A stretch of 64,000 bases of DNA from Leptothermofonsia sichuanensis E412 (lineage in GTDB: Bacteria; Cyanobacteriota; Cyanobacteriia; Leptolyngbyales; Leptolyngbyaceae): NCBI RefSeq assembly GCF_019891175.1, contig NZ_CP072600.1, forward strand, positions 5,394,001 to 5,458,000. Direction: 5' to 3'. The notes beneath the pieces are model-generated. The model was not told the DNA's origin, ran no database searches, and saw only the letters and a list, made by a program, of their open reading frames with translations. This document shows positions 27,257 through 34,460 of the stretch, one piece after another. The position numbers and the translations under genes are program-made. Positions within the stretch are counted from its first letter, which is position 1. Each line of letters starts with the position of its first letter.

Positions 27257-29506
27257 TCATCTACTGCTCTGTCGCGGATAGGCATGAACAAAGGCGATCG
27301 TGCTTTTCCATTTTACTGATTGATTTTGCAATCGTTCAAAAGCATGGCGAATTCGTGTAATTTCAGCTTCAGAAAGTGCTTTTTTTAGATAAAAGGAATA
27401 GGTTGGCTGAGTATCGCTACCAGGCTCAAACCACCGATTAATTATAGTTTGTGTGATTAATAACTCAGTCGAGACAGGCTCAATATCAATGGTTGTGATG
27501 AAGTTGAGTTCTGAAAACAGGTTCTCTATATCTTCAATGCCCCAATTCCTCGCGGAATCAGCATGGTGAGCATAAATGTTCTCCTCTGTCTGAACGAGCT
27601 TTTTGTATAGTTTTGCACTTAATCCCGTGAACTTAAGTAATCCCGTGGACTCAAGTAAATGGTAGAGCCGCTGGGCTTCACGGGGTACCACTTCTGCCAG
27701 GGTAATGGTTCCATCTGGCTGAAGGTAGTTCACCAGAGATTGAATCATCTGGGGCCTGTCCGGCTCCTTGATTAAGGCATTGCGCCCAATGATGCGGTCA
27801 AACCGAATCCCCGGTACCTGGCTGGTTAATACCTCCGCCAGATTGGACAACTTCGATCGCAACACAATTGGACGAGATAAAGCTGGCAATGCCGCAGCCT
27901 GTTCGGTTAAAGCGATCGCATCGGTTTCATTGTGAACGCAGGCATAAACGCCTCCTTCTGGAACCTGACGCACCGCTTCCCAGGTTAGCAGTCCACTACC
28001 TGCATTCAGGTCCAGTATGACATGGTGGCGCTGAGGGTTGGCGAGCGAGAAGAGGCGATCGCGCACGGCCCCCAATCGTTCCCCGGACTGTCCCAGCGTG
28101 CGTTGCAGCCAGCGTTCCCGGGCTGAATCAACCGCACTAAACGTCAGAATTTCGGGATCGGCAATCCCACTTCCTTCTACCAGTGCGGCCAGTTGAGCTT
28201 CCCGCTTACGGGTCACCTGATGGCGAATGGTCGCTTCGTAACCCTGGTCAGAGGGTTGATAAAACACCTGCCCTTGCAGACTGGTCGGCAGGTACTGCTG
28301 GGCAACCCAGTGATCCCGGTAGGCATGGGGATAGAGATAACCCGCTCCATGCCCGAATCCTTTTTTGTCCCGATTGGCATCTCTCAATGGGGCAGGCACC
28401 TCTGCCTCCCGCTCCTGCTCGACGGTAGATAGGGCATCGAAAAAGCCCATCACACTATTGGACTTTGGTGCCGTCGCCAGATAGAGAGTTGCATGAGCCA
28501 GGGGATAGCGTCCCTCCGGCATCCCTACGCGATCAAATGCCTGGGCACAGGCGTTGACCATCGCGATCGCATGGGGGTCTGCCATCCCCACATCCTCGCC
28601 TGCCAGAATCAACAAGCGACGAAAGATGAAGCGGGGATCTTCGCCCGCATAGACCATCCGCGCCAACCAGTACAGCGCAGCATCTGGATCTGAACCCCGT
28701 ATACTTTTGATGAAGGCACTGATGGTATCGAAGTGGGCGTCGCCCTCTTTGTCGTAGAGCACTGCCCGTTGTTGAATGGACTCTTCGGCCACAGCCAGGT
28801 CAATCCAAATCACTCCATCCGAATTCGGAGCAGTAGTTTCGACGGCGAGTTCAAGGGCGTTGAGCAATGTCCGGGCATCTCCATTCGCCACATTGACCAG
28901 ATGGTCTAATGCGTCTGGATCCAGGTGTACATTTCGTTGACCATAGCCCCGCTCCTGATTGGTTAAGGTCTGATGTACTACCTTTCGCAGATCCTCTTCC
29001 TCTAAGGGTTTCAGTTGAAAGATGCGCGATCGCGAAACCAGTGCTTTATTCACCTCAAAATAGGGATTCTCAGTGGTTGCTCCAATTAAAATCACCGTCC
29101 CATTTTCGACCCAGGGCAACAATGCATCCTGCTGTGACTTGTTAAAGCGATGCACTTCATCCACAAACAGAATCGTTCGCTGGTGGTACATGCCGCGCTT
29201 TTCCTGGGCAATGGCGATCGCCTCCCGGATTTCTTTGACCCCGGCTAAAACGGCATTAATTGAGATGAAATGGGCCCTGGTTGTATTGGCAATTACTCGC
29301 GCCAGGGTCGTTTTCCCGGTCCCTGGAGGACCATAGAAAATCAATGACGATAACTGATCTGCCTGAATCGCGCGGCGTAGAAGCCGACCCGGACCCACAA
29401 TCGCATCCTGCCCCACAAACTCATCCAGAGTTCGAGGGCGCATCCGTGCAGCTAATGGTGCCTCTGCTTCCGTGATTTCCTGACGGTGCTTTTCAAACAA
29501 ATCCAT
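27257..29506 (-). CDS. rarA: RarA/MgsA-type AAA+ ATPase fused to a methyltransferase-like domain
   Basis: 749 residues from ATG 29506. The N-terminal ~430 residues are replication-associated recombination protein RarA: RTLDEFVGQDAIVGPGRLLR, Walker A FYGPPGTGKTTLAR, Walker B ILFVDEVHRFNKSQQDALLP, sensor 1 ILIGATTENPYFEVNKAL, then the clamp-loader-like C-terminal domain with KGFGHGAGYLYPHAYRDHWV. After it, from about residue 490, comes a Rossmann methyltransferase-like fold: VILDLNAGSGLLTWEAVR (motif I) and IRFDRIIGRNAL. RarA acts at stalled replication forks. I recall this fusion from other cyanobacteria. The upstream in-frame codons to 29545 are repeat sequence (see 29506-29543) and I exclude them. 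Confidence 0.9.
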   Translation of the reverse strand: MDLFEKHRQEITEAEAPLAARMRPRTLDEFVGQDAIVGPGRLLRRAIQADQLSSLIFYGPPGTGKTTLARVIANTTRAHFISINAVLAGVKEIREAIAIAQEKRGMYHQRTILFVDEVHRFNKSQQDALLPWVENGTVILIGATTENPYFEVNKALVSRSRIFQLKPLEEEDLRKVVHQTLTNQERGYGQRNVHLDPDALDHLVNVANGDARTLLNALELAVETTAPNSDGVIWIDLAVAEESIQQRAVLYDKEGDAHFDTISAFIKSIRGSDPDAALYWLARMVYAGEDPRFIFRRLLILAGEDVGMADPHAIAMVNACAQAFDRVGMPEGRYPLAHATLYLATAPKSNSVMGFFDALSTVEQEREAEVPAPLRDANRDKKGFGHGAGYLYPHAYRDHWVAQQYLPTSLQGQVFYQPSDQGYEATIRHQVTRKREAQLAALVEGSGIADPEILTFSAVDSARERWLQRTLGQSGERLGAVRDRLFSLANPQRHHVILDLNAGSGLLTWEAVRQVPEGGVYACVHNETDAIALTEQAAALPALSRPIVLRSKLSNLAEVLTSQVPGIRFDRIIGRNALIKEPDRPQMIQSLVNYLQPDGTITLAEVVPREAQRLYHLLESTGLLKFTGLSAKLYKKLVQTEENIYAHHADSARNWGIEDIENLFSELNFITTIDIEPVSTELLITQTIINRWFEPGSDTQPTYSFYLKKALSEAEITRIRHAFERLQNQSVKWKSTIAFVHAYPRQSSR

Positions 29507-29543
29507 AGAGGAATTGCTCTGTGTTCTCTGGGCCTCTGTGGTC
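29506..29543. repeat. CCTCTGTG-type repeat, copy 2, touching the rarA start
   Basis: On the minus strand the 20 bases CACAGAGCAATTCCTCTATG are identical to 37319-37338. The final ATG of this repeat copy is the start codon of the RarA-like gene. Confidence 0.7.
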
Positions 29544-29570
29544 AAATATCCGGTTATAAACTCCTCATTC

Positions 29571-30608
29571 CTAATTGAACAGACTTAACTGAAGTGCCCG
29601 GTTCAGGTGTTCTAAGAGAAACAAACCAGCAACGGAATTGCCCGCCGAGTCAATCGCCGGACTGTAGCAAGCGATCGCCCCCTGTCCCGGCACCACCGAT
29701 AGCAGCACCCCACTCACTCCAGACTTCGTAGGGATACCCACTCGAACCGCAAACCGTCCAGACACTTCGTACAATCCACAGGTAAGCATGAGAGCATTGA
29801 CGGTCTGGCGAGAGAGGGAAGACGGGGAGGAATGCCGGGTATCGGGCATCCAGTATCGGGTGCCAGGGATGGAATATTCCATGCCAGGAATGGGAACTCC
29901 ATCGCCTGTGTTGTCCTTTGTTCCCTCTCTGTCCCCTGTCTCCTGTCCCCTGTCTCCTGCCAGCACAACTCCCAACTTTGCCAGGTCATTGACGGTTCCC
30001 GACAGGCAACAGATCTGGTTGTAGGTATCCAGAGCAGTTTCCACTGAGTCCACATGGCCAGATTCAGCCAGTAAATGGGCGATCGCCCGGTTCACTTCGT
30101 TGGGGAGCGATCGCACCGATGCAAGCACCTGCTCATCTAAAAAGAGCTGGCTGCCAGAAATCTGGTTCAGCCACTGACGTAGCGCTTCACAGCGGCTGGT
30201 TCCATCCTGACCGGGCAATCGGGAGGCAAGGGCGATCGCCCCACTATTAATCATTGGGTTGCGGGGAAATCCCCGGTCTTGTCGGAGTTGCGTCAGGGAA
30301 TGAAATGACTGATCCGACGGATCCATCCCGACGTGGGCAAAAACTTCCTGACTCCCTGAATGCTCCAGCAAAAACAACAGTAGTAGTGGTTTAACAACAC
30401 TCATCAACACAAACGGTTGATAAACTTCCCCTGCTGCCCAGACCTGTCCATCCAAGGATTGAACCTGCACCGCCACCCATTCTGGATTGACTTTGGCTAG
30501 CAGGGGAATGTAGTCAGGCAAATCCCCCTTAAAGGTCTGTGACCTGGCTTCAGCGACCCATCTGTCCAGATCAGTCTGAGTCAACGCTGCCAGTCCTGTC
30601 CTTGCCAC
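29571..30608 (-). CDS. glsA: Glutaminase with an in-frame repeat-derived insertion
   Basis: Hydrolyses glutamine to glutamate and ammonia in the cytoplasm. It has the serine-dependent beta-lactamase-like fold, with the S-x-x-K motif in VLMSVVKPLL and the conserved FPRNPMINSGAIALAS, CCLSGTVNDLAKLG, LMLTCGLYEVSGRFAVRVG and PTKSGVSG segments. Length is 345 aa against about 300 usual. The excess is a block at about residues 218-266 (nt 29811-29957), low in complexity and reading GDRGQETGDREGTKDNTGDG, then IPGMEYSIPGTRYWMPDTRH. Its DNA is the same GGGGACAGG/GGGTATCGG text as the intergenic repeats. Without it the protein is about 296 aa. The conserved flanks remain in frame. Confidence 0.92.
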   Translation of the reverse strand: MARTGLAALTQTDLDRWVAEARSQTFKGDLPDYIPLLAKVNPEWVAVQVQSLDGQVWAAGEVYQPFVLMSVVKPLLLLFLLEHSGSQEVFAHVGMDPSDQSFHSLTQLRQDRGFPRNPMINSGAIALASRLPGQDGTSRCEALRQWLNQISGSQLFLDEQVLASVRSLPNEVNRAIAHLLAESGHVDSVETALDTYNQICCLSGTVNDLAKLGVVLAGDRGQETGDREGTKDNTGDGVPIPGMEYSIPGTRYWMPDTRHSSPSSLSRQTVNALMLTCGLYEVSGRFAVRVGIPTKSGVSGVLLSVVPGQGAIACYSPAIDSAGNSVAGLFLLEHLNRALQLSLFN

Positions 30609-30701
30609 CCTTAGCCTCCTTAAGAAACCAGCCTCTTTTCCGACTTTTGTTCAGCCAGCAGGGAATCCAGCGGAGGACCGTTCGGAACAGGGCACCCGGC
30701 A

Positions 30702-31058
30702 TCAACTGGATCCATGAGGCAGTTGACCAATCATTGGACGCCCTTCCACCGCCAGCCGGAACCGTTCTACCTGCTCGGTGTACTCGATCGGCAATACGGC
30801 TTCCACGTTCTCGTGGGGATTTGGAATAATCACCCAGGTTTCCACTGTTCCGCCATAGGTTTTTTCAGCCGCTTCCACCCCAGCCTCGACTGCCCGCTTA
30901 ACTTCAGAAACATCTCCCCGAATGTTGACTGTAAAGCGGGCACTCCCTGCTCGAATATAGCCCACCAGCGTAATCCGACCCGACTTTACCATTGCATCAG
31001 CCGCTGCCATCATTGCAGGGAAGCCCTTTGTTTCGATTGACCCGACCGCTTTTGGCAT
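30702..31058 (-). CDS. ccmK4: Carboxysome shell hexamer protein CcmK4-like
   Basis: 118 residues, one BMC domain (residues 4-90): AVGSIETKGFPAMMAAADAM, VKSGRITLVGYIRAGSARFT, IRGDVSEVKRAVEAGVEAAE. Pore region and interface residues are as in CcmK proteins. A C-terminal tail (AVEGRPMIGQLPHGSS) matches the longer CcmK4 type. It forms the flat facet of the beta-carboxysome around Rubisco and carbonic anhydrase. The start has AGGAG just upstream. It follows ccmK3 by 80 bp on the same strand; as known for this pair, it lies away from the main ccm cluster. Confidence 0.95.
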   Translation of the reverse strand: MPKAVGSIETKGFPAMMAAADAMVKSGRITLVGYIRAGSARFTVNIRGDVSEVKRAVEAGVEAAEKTYGGTVETWVIIPNPHENVEAVLPIEYTEQVERFRLAVEGRPMIGQLPHGSS

Positions 31059-31138
31059 TGTGAATCTCCTGAATTAAGCAATATAAAGTGAAACTTTTTC
31101 GTTGACTGCCCGCCGCCACCTTCAACAGCCCAGGCTTC

Positions 31139-31450
31139 CTACACCCGGAAGCGTTCCACCAGTGGAGTAAACTCCAGCGGTAGCACCGCCTCCACATTTT
31201 CTGGTGGATTTGGAATAATGTACCAGGAGACGAGTTTTTCCCCAGGAGGTGCGGTATTGGCTGCTTCGATGCCTGCCTGCACTGCCCGGTTGACTTCGGC
31301 AGTAGGTCCACGCACAGCCACCAAAAACTCTGCCCTTTCAGCCAGACCAAAGTAAACCAGCGTCACTCGTCCAGCCTTTACCATGGCGTCAGCCGCTGCC
31401 AGGACAGGGGGAAACCCATCCGTCTGAATCACCCCAACCGCGACTGGCAT
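31139..31450 (-). CDS. ccmK3: Carboxysome shell protein CcmK3-like
   Basis: 103 residues, one BMC domain: AVGVIQTDGFPPVLAAADAM, VKAGRVTLVYFGLAERAEF, VRGPTAEVNRAVQAGIEAAN, then IIPNPPENVEAVLPLEF. AGGAG lies just before the ATG. The changed pore-side sequence and short C-terminus fit CcmK3, which is known to form mixed hexamers with CcmK4. The two genes should be cotranscribed. Confidence 0.93.
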   Translation of the reverse strand: MPVAVGVIQTDGFPPVLAAADAMVKAGRVTLVYFGLAERAEFLVAVRGPTAEVNRAVQAGIEAANTAPPGEKLVSWYIIPNPPENVEAVLPLEFTPLVERFRV

Positions 31451-31607
31451 GTGTTTCTCCTGTAACTATCAACACTATCGAATTTATTCTATGCCTCTTC
31501 GCAGGCACATGGGCTGAAATCACAACTCATTTCAAATCAGGAATTTTTCTTAAATAGATTTGATTTTCTTAACAGGGGAAAGCGGGAAACGGGGAGGGTT
31601 GTGAAGC

Positions 31608-31994
31608 TTATGGGTTGTAATACGAAACATGAGCTGAGACAATTTTCCAGCCTTCTGGGAGTTTGCGCCATAGCTGGCTTTGTCTGCCCAGACGTGGGAT
31701 GCCCTCAATGGTACGGCAAAACTCAAGGGTGACCGATGCAGTATCGCTGCCGAAGGTAATCACTTGCAGGTGGGAAATTTCCCTCGCCAAATCTCTGGTT
31801 GGACGGTTCTGGCGAAAGGTGCGAATGGCATCGATCCCATAGAGGTTTTCAGTGGCTCCAAACCGCAGCACATGGGGAGAGTCCCAGAACAGCGCATCCA
31901 GCACAGCCATGTCGTTTTCACACAGGGCTTTCTCATATTTCATGTAGAGATCGGTGACTTCGGCAACGATCGCCGGGTCGTTGAGTTGGGTCAT
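31608..31994 (-). CDS. hpxZ: HpxZ-like NTF2-fold protein (DUF3225)
   Basis: 128 residues with the SnoaL/NTF2-like cone fold. The family sequence LYMKYEKALCENDMAVLDAL, FWDSPHVLRFGATENLYG, EFCRTIEGIPRLGRQSQLWR and AHVSYYN matches oxalurate-catabolism HpxZ. In purine-degrading bacteria hpxZ sits with an amidase; here no such gene is adjacent, and the next upstream gene on the same strand is an alpha/beta hydrolase 61 bp away. The biochemical role is unproved. Confidence 0.85.
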   Translation of the reverse strand: MTQLNDPAIVAEVTDLYMKYEKALCENDMAVLDALFWDSPHVLRFGATENLYGIDAIRTFRQNRPTRDLAREISHLQVITFGSDTASVTLEFCRTIEGIPRLGRQSQLWRKLPEGWKIVSAHVSYYNP

Positions 31995-32055
31995 GGATGC
32001 AGTCGGGAGGTATGGCAGGGAATAGAGGATAGGGGGACAGGGGACAGGAAATCGG

Positions 32056-32952
32056 TTAGCGGTAGATAAATTCCAGGATGTGTTGAGCGGTCGTCTGGGG
32101 TTTTTCCAGGTGGGGCACGTGACCGCACTCTGGGATCCAGATTAACTGGCTCTGGGCGATCGCCGCTTTAAACCGCGCGGCATCCGCTGTACCCAGGATG
32201 CGATCAGAGTCTCCCCAGAGAATCAGAGTGGGGACAGTGATCTGAGCAATTTTGTCGGTCAGGAAGGTGTAACCACCGCTACGAGTAAAGGCAATCATGG
32301 CTGGCAGCCATCCCGGTTGCTTCAGGTGCAGGCTGGCGCATAAGAGCGCATCGACTGTGACCAGCCGGGAGTCTACATAGGCATTCAAGCTCACTCGTTT
32401 GCGCACGGCAGGATGGCGCAGAAACTCGGCTGCCAGATAGCCCAGGGGAGGGATCAGCCATTTCCCCAGTGCTGGACCCTGGGCAAACCCGGCACTATCA
32501 ATCAGCACCAGTTTCTCAACACTCTCTGGGTAAGAGAGGGCAAAGTCAATGGCAACGGCACCTCCCATCGAGACTCCAACCAGAACCACAGGCTGCTGGA
32601 TCAGCGTTTTCCAGAATGAATACAAGTGGGTTTTGATCGCAGGCGGGTCAAACTGGACTCCAGCGGGGCGATCGCTAAAGCCAAAACCCAGCAGATCGAC
32701 TCCCCAGGTTTCCTGATGCTCAGCCAGGAGGGGAAACAGGCGACGAAATTCCAGAATGGAACTATCGAAGCCATGCAGTAGCAGAATAGGAGTGCTCCCC
32801 ATTCCCTGTTGAATGTACGTGGTTTGAATCGGTTGGGGACTCAGGGGAGTGTTCAGTCCTATCTGCCGGATGCGTTTGGCCAGGGCGATGGAGGCTGGCT
32901 CCGTCAGGTGCCGCACATCAGAAGGAAGAAATCCAGGGAACGCTTGATTCAT
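32056..32952 (-). CDS. Alpha/beta hydrolase
   Basis: 298 residues. Oxyanion-hole motif LLLHGFDSS, nucleophile elbow VGVSMGGAV (Ser), acid in LILWGDSDRIL, and catalytic His in IPECGHVPHLEKP. The fold is that of esterases, C-C hydrolases and epoxide hydrolases. No signal peptide. The substrate cannot be assigned. It is on the same strand as hpxZ with 61 bp between them, so cotranscription is possible. Confidence 0.88.
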   Translation of the reverse strand: MNQAFPGFLPSDVRHLTEPASIALAKRIRQIGLNTPLSPQPIQTTYIQQGMGSTPILLLHGFDSSILEFRRLFPLLAEHQETWGVDLLGFGFSDRPAGVQFDPPAIKTHLYSFWKTLIQQPVVLVGVSMGGAVAIDFALSYPESVEKLVLIDSAGFAQGPALGKWLIPPLGYLAAEFLRHPAVRKRVSLNAYVDSRLVTVDALLCASLHLKQPGWLPAMIAFTRSGGYTFLTDKIAQITVPTLILWGDSDRILGTADAARFKAAIAQSQLIWIPECGHVPHLEKPQTTAQHILEFIYR

Positions 32953-32991
32953 GGAGACCGGTTAGGAAATCTGGCAATCCATTATCTCAGT

Positions 32992-33462
32992 TCACTGGCT
33001 TACCTGCTCCCCGTTGATCACTGCCAGCAATTCGGAGGGGGTTGCCACCAGCGGATTGTGCAGCACCATCGTTGTACTGCTGTTGTATTCAAACCCGATG
33101 CGCTCATAAAACTGCTGCTGGTGGGTAGTCATCAGGTAAATACGTTCCACCCGATTCATACGGGGATGGGCAAGCACGGTTTCCACCAGCCTGCGCCCTA
33201 AACCCAGGCCCTGGTAATTCGGATGAATCACGACATCCCAGATCGTGGCACGGTAGATGCCATCAGACGTAGCTCTGGCAAACCCAATCAGTTGGTCATT
33301 GTCCCAGGCAGTGATCACTGGCTCACTGTTGATAATTGCTACCGCTAAATCTTCGGTTCGTCGCTCCTGCGCCCAAAAGGCTGCCAGTTGCAATAATGCT
33401 TTGAGTTGTTCCAGATCTATCTGTCCCTTCTGGTCACAAAACTGAATATGACGACAATCCAT
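32992..33462 (-). CDS. GNAT family N-acetyltransferase
   Basis: 156 residues from ATG 33462; an in-frame TTG at 33477 is possible. The acetyl-CoA site is VVIHPNYQGLGLGRRLVETV. It is followed by ERIYLMTTHQQQFYERIGFE and a short C-terminal tail. The sequence resembles the plant and cyanobacterial NSI-type group, where plastid members acetylate photosynthetic proteins; that link is inference. It lies 39 bp upstream of the hydrolase on the same strand. Confidence 0.88.
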   Translation of the reverse strand: MDCRHIQFCDQKGQIDLEQLKALLQLAAFWAQERRTEDLAVAIINSEPVITAWDNDQLIGFARATSDGIYRATIWDVVIHPNYQGLGLGRRLVETVLAHPRMNRVERIYLMTTHQQQFYERIGFEYNSSTTMVLHNPLVATPSELLAVINGEQVSQ

Positions 33463-33732
33463 CCTGCCTGCTAACAAACAATAAGGTGTGCCTCCTCAAA
33501 ATAGAGCAATTTTCAGGGAACTGGTTCATGGTGATAGCAGATTCTGCTCATTCTTTGAGGGTTTGCAAAGGGTTAAACAGCCATTTTATAGGGGTGGAGG
33601 AGGGCAAGAATGTGCGATTGCTGTCAGAAAACCATGAAATTCTCATAGGGGAGTCGCTAAAATACATAAGGGCAAGTGTATTCTGACAAATTTGCTTGCT
33701 GCAATTGGTTCTCTCAGTTTTCCTGATAAAGC

Positions 33733-34347
33733 GTGCGTTATCCGGTTCGTTCTTACACCAGAAATGCCAGACAGCACCCATCTCACGGTGGACAGTCGGT
33801 CACTGTTCTGCTGCTGCTGTTGCTGCTCTGGAGTATCTGTCTGGGGTGGGGACTGTCTCTGGCAGCAGAACCCCACGTCATCAACCGGGTGGCCCAGGAA
33901 GTAGCCCCTTCTGAGGCTTCGCCTGATGGGGCGGGTTCCACGGGGGCGATCGGTACAGTAGATCTCGTTCCTGATCGCCTTAAATCTGGACAATCCCTCT
34001 ACCTGGAAAATTGCGCTACCTGCCATGTCGGCCTACCCCCCGCGGTCATGCCAACAGAAACCTGGCGGCAGTTATTACAGGATCCTCAACACTATGGGGT
34101 GAATATTCAACCCCTGACCAGCCCCTACCTGCAAATCGTCTGGGAATATATTCGCTACGCTTCCCGTCCCCAATCTGAACGGGAGCAGACTCCCTATCGG
34201 TTATACCAATCCAACCATTTCAAAATCCTGCACCCCCGCGTCAAACTCCCCTCACGTCCCGGACTTTCTAGCTGCATTTCCTGTCATCCCGGTGCCGGTA
34301 AATACGATTTCCGAAGCTTAAGCAGTGAGTGGCAGAACGCCCCTTGA
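33733..34347 (+). CDS. Membrane-anchored diheme cytochrome c
   Basis: 204 residues with a GTG start. A strongly hydrophobic segment at residues 23-42 (VTVLLLLLLLWSICLGWG) acts as signal or anchor. Two c-type heme sites follow: CATCH at about 98-102 and CISCH at about 185-189. Between them is a region with GVNIQPLTSPYLQIVWEYIRY. This looks like the cyanobacterial diheme cytochrome group of the thylakoid or periplasm; redox partners unknown. No alternative ATG exists in frame near the signal sequence, and the Shine-Dalgarno sequence is weak. It is divergent from the GNAT gene. Confidence 0.82.
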   Translation: MRYPVRSYTRNARQHPSHGGQSVTVLLLLLLLWSICLGWGLSLAAEPHVINRVAQEVAPSEASPDGAGSTGAIGTVDLVPDRLKSGQSLYLENCATCHVGLPPAVMPTETWRQLLQDPQHYGVNIQPLTSPYLQIVWEYIRYASRPQSEREQTPYRLYQSNHFKILHPRVKLPSRPGLSSCISCHPGAGKYDFRSLSSEWQNAP

Positions 34348-34460
34348 AAGGATGAAAGATGAAGGATGAAGACTGAGTAATAAGCACCTTTCAGCTTTCA
34401 GCTTTCATTTTTCCTACTTCCCTCTCCTGCTCAATTTTGGAAATTTATCACTTCACTACC

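Noticed and set aside
33486-33686. 66-codon plus-strand frame between GNAT and the diheme cytochrome
   Set aside because: GTG start without a Shine-Dalgarno sequence, no domain or hydrophobic segment, and AT-rich promoter-like sequence; probably chance.
33643-34026. 127-codon minus-strand frame with a poly-Gln run
   Set aside because: It is the antisense shadow of the poly-Leu signal segment of the diheme cytochrome gene.
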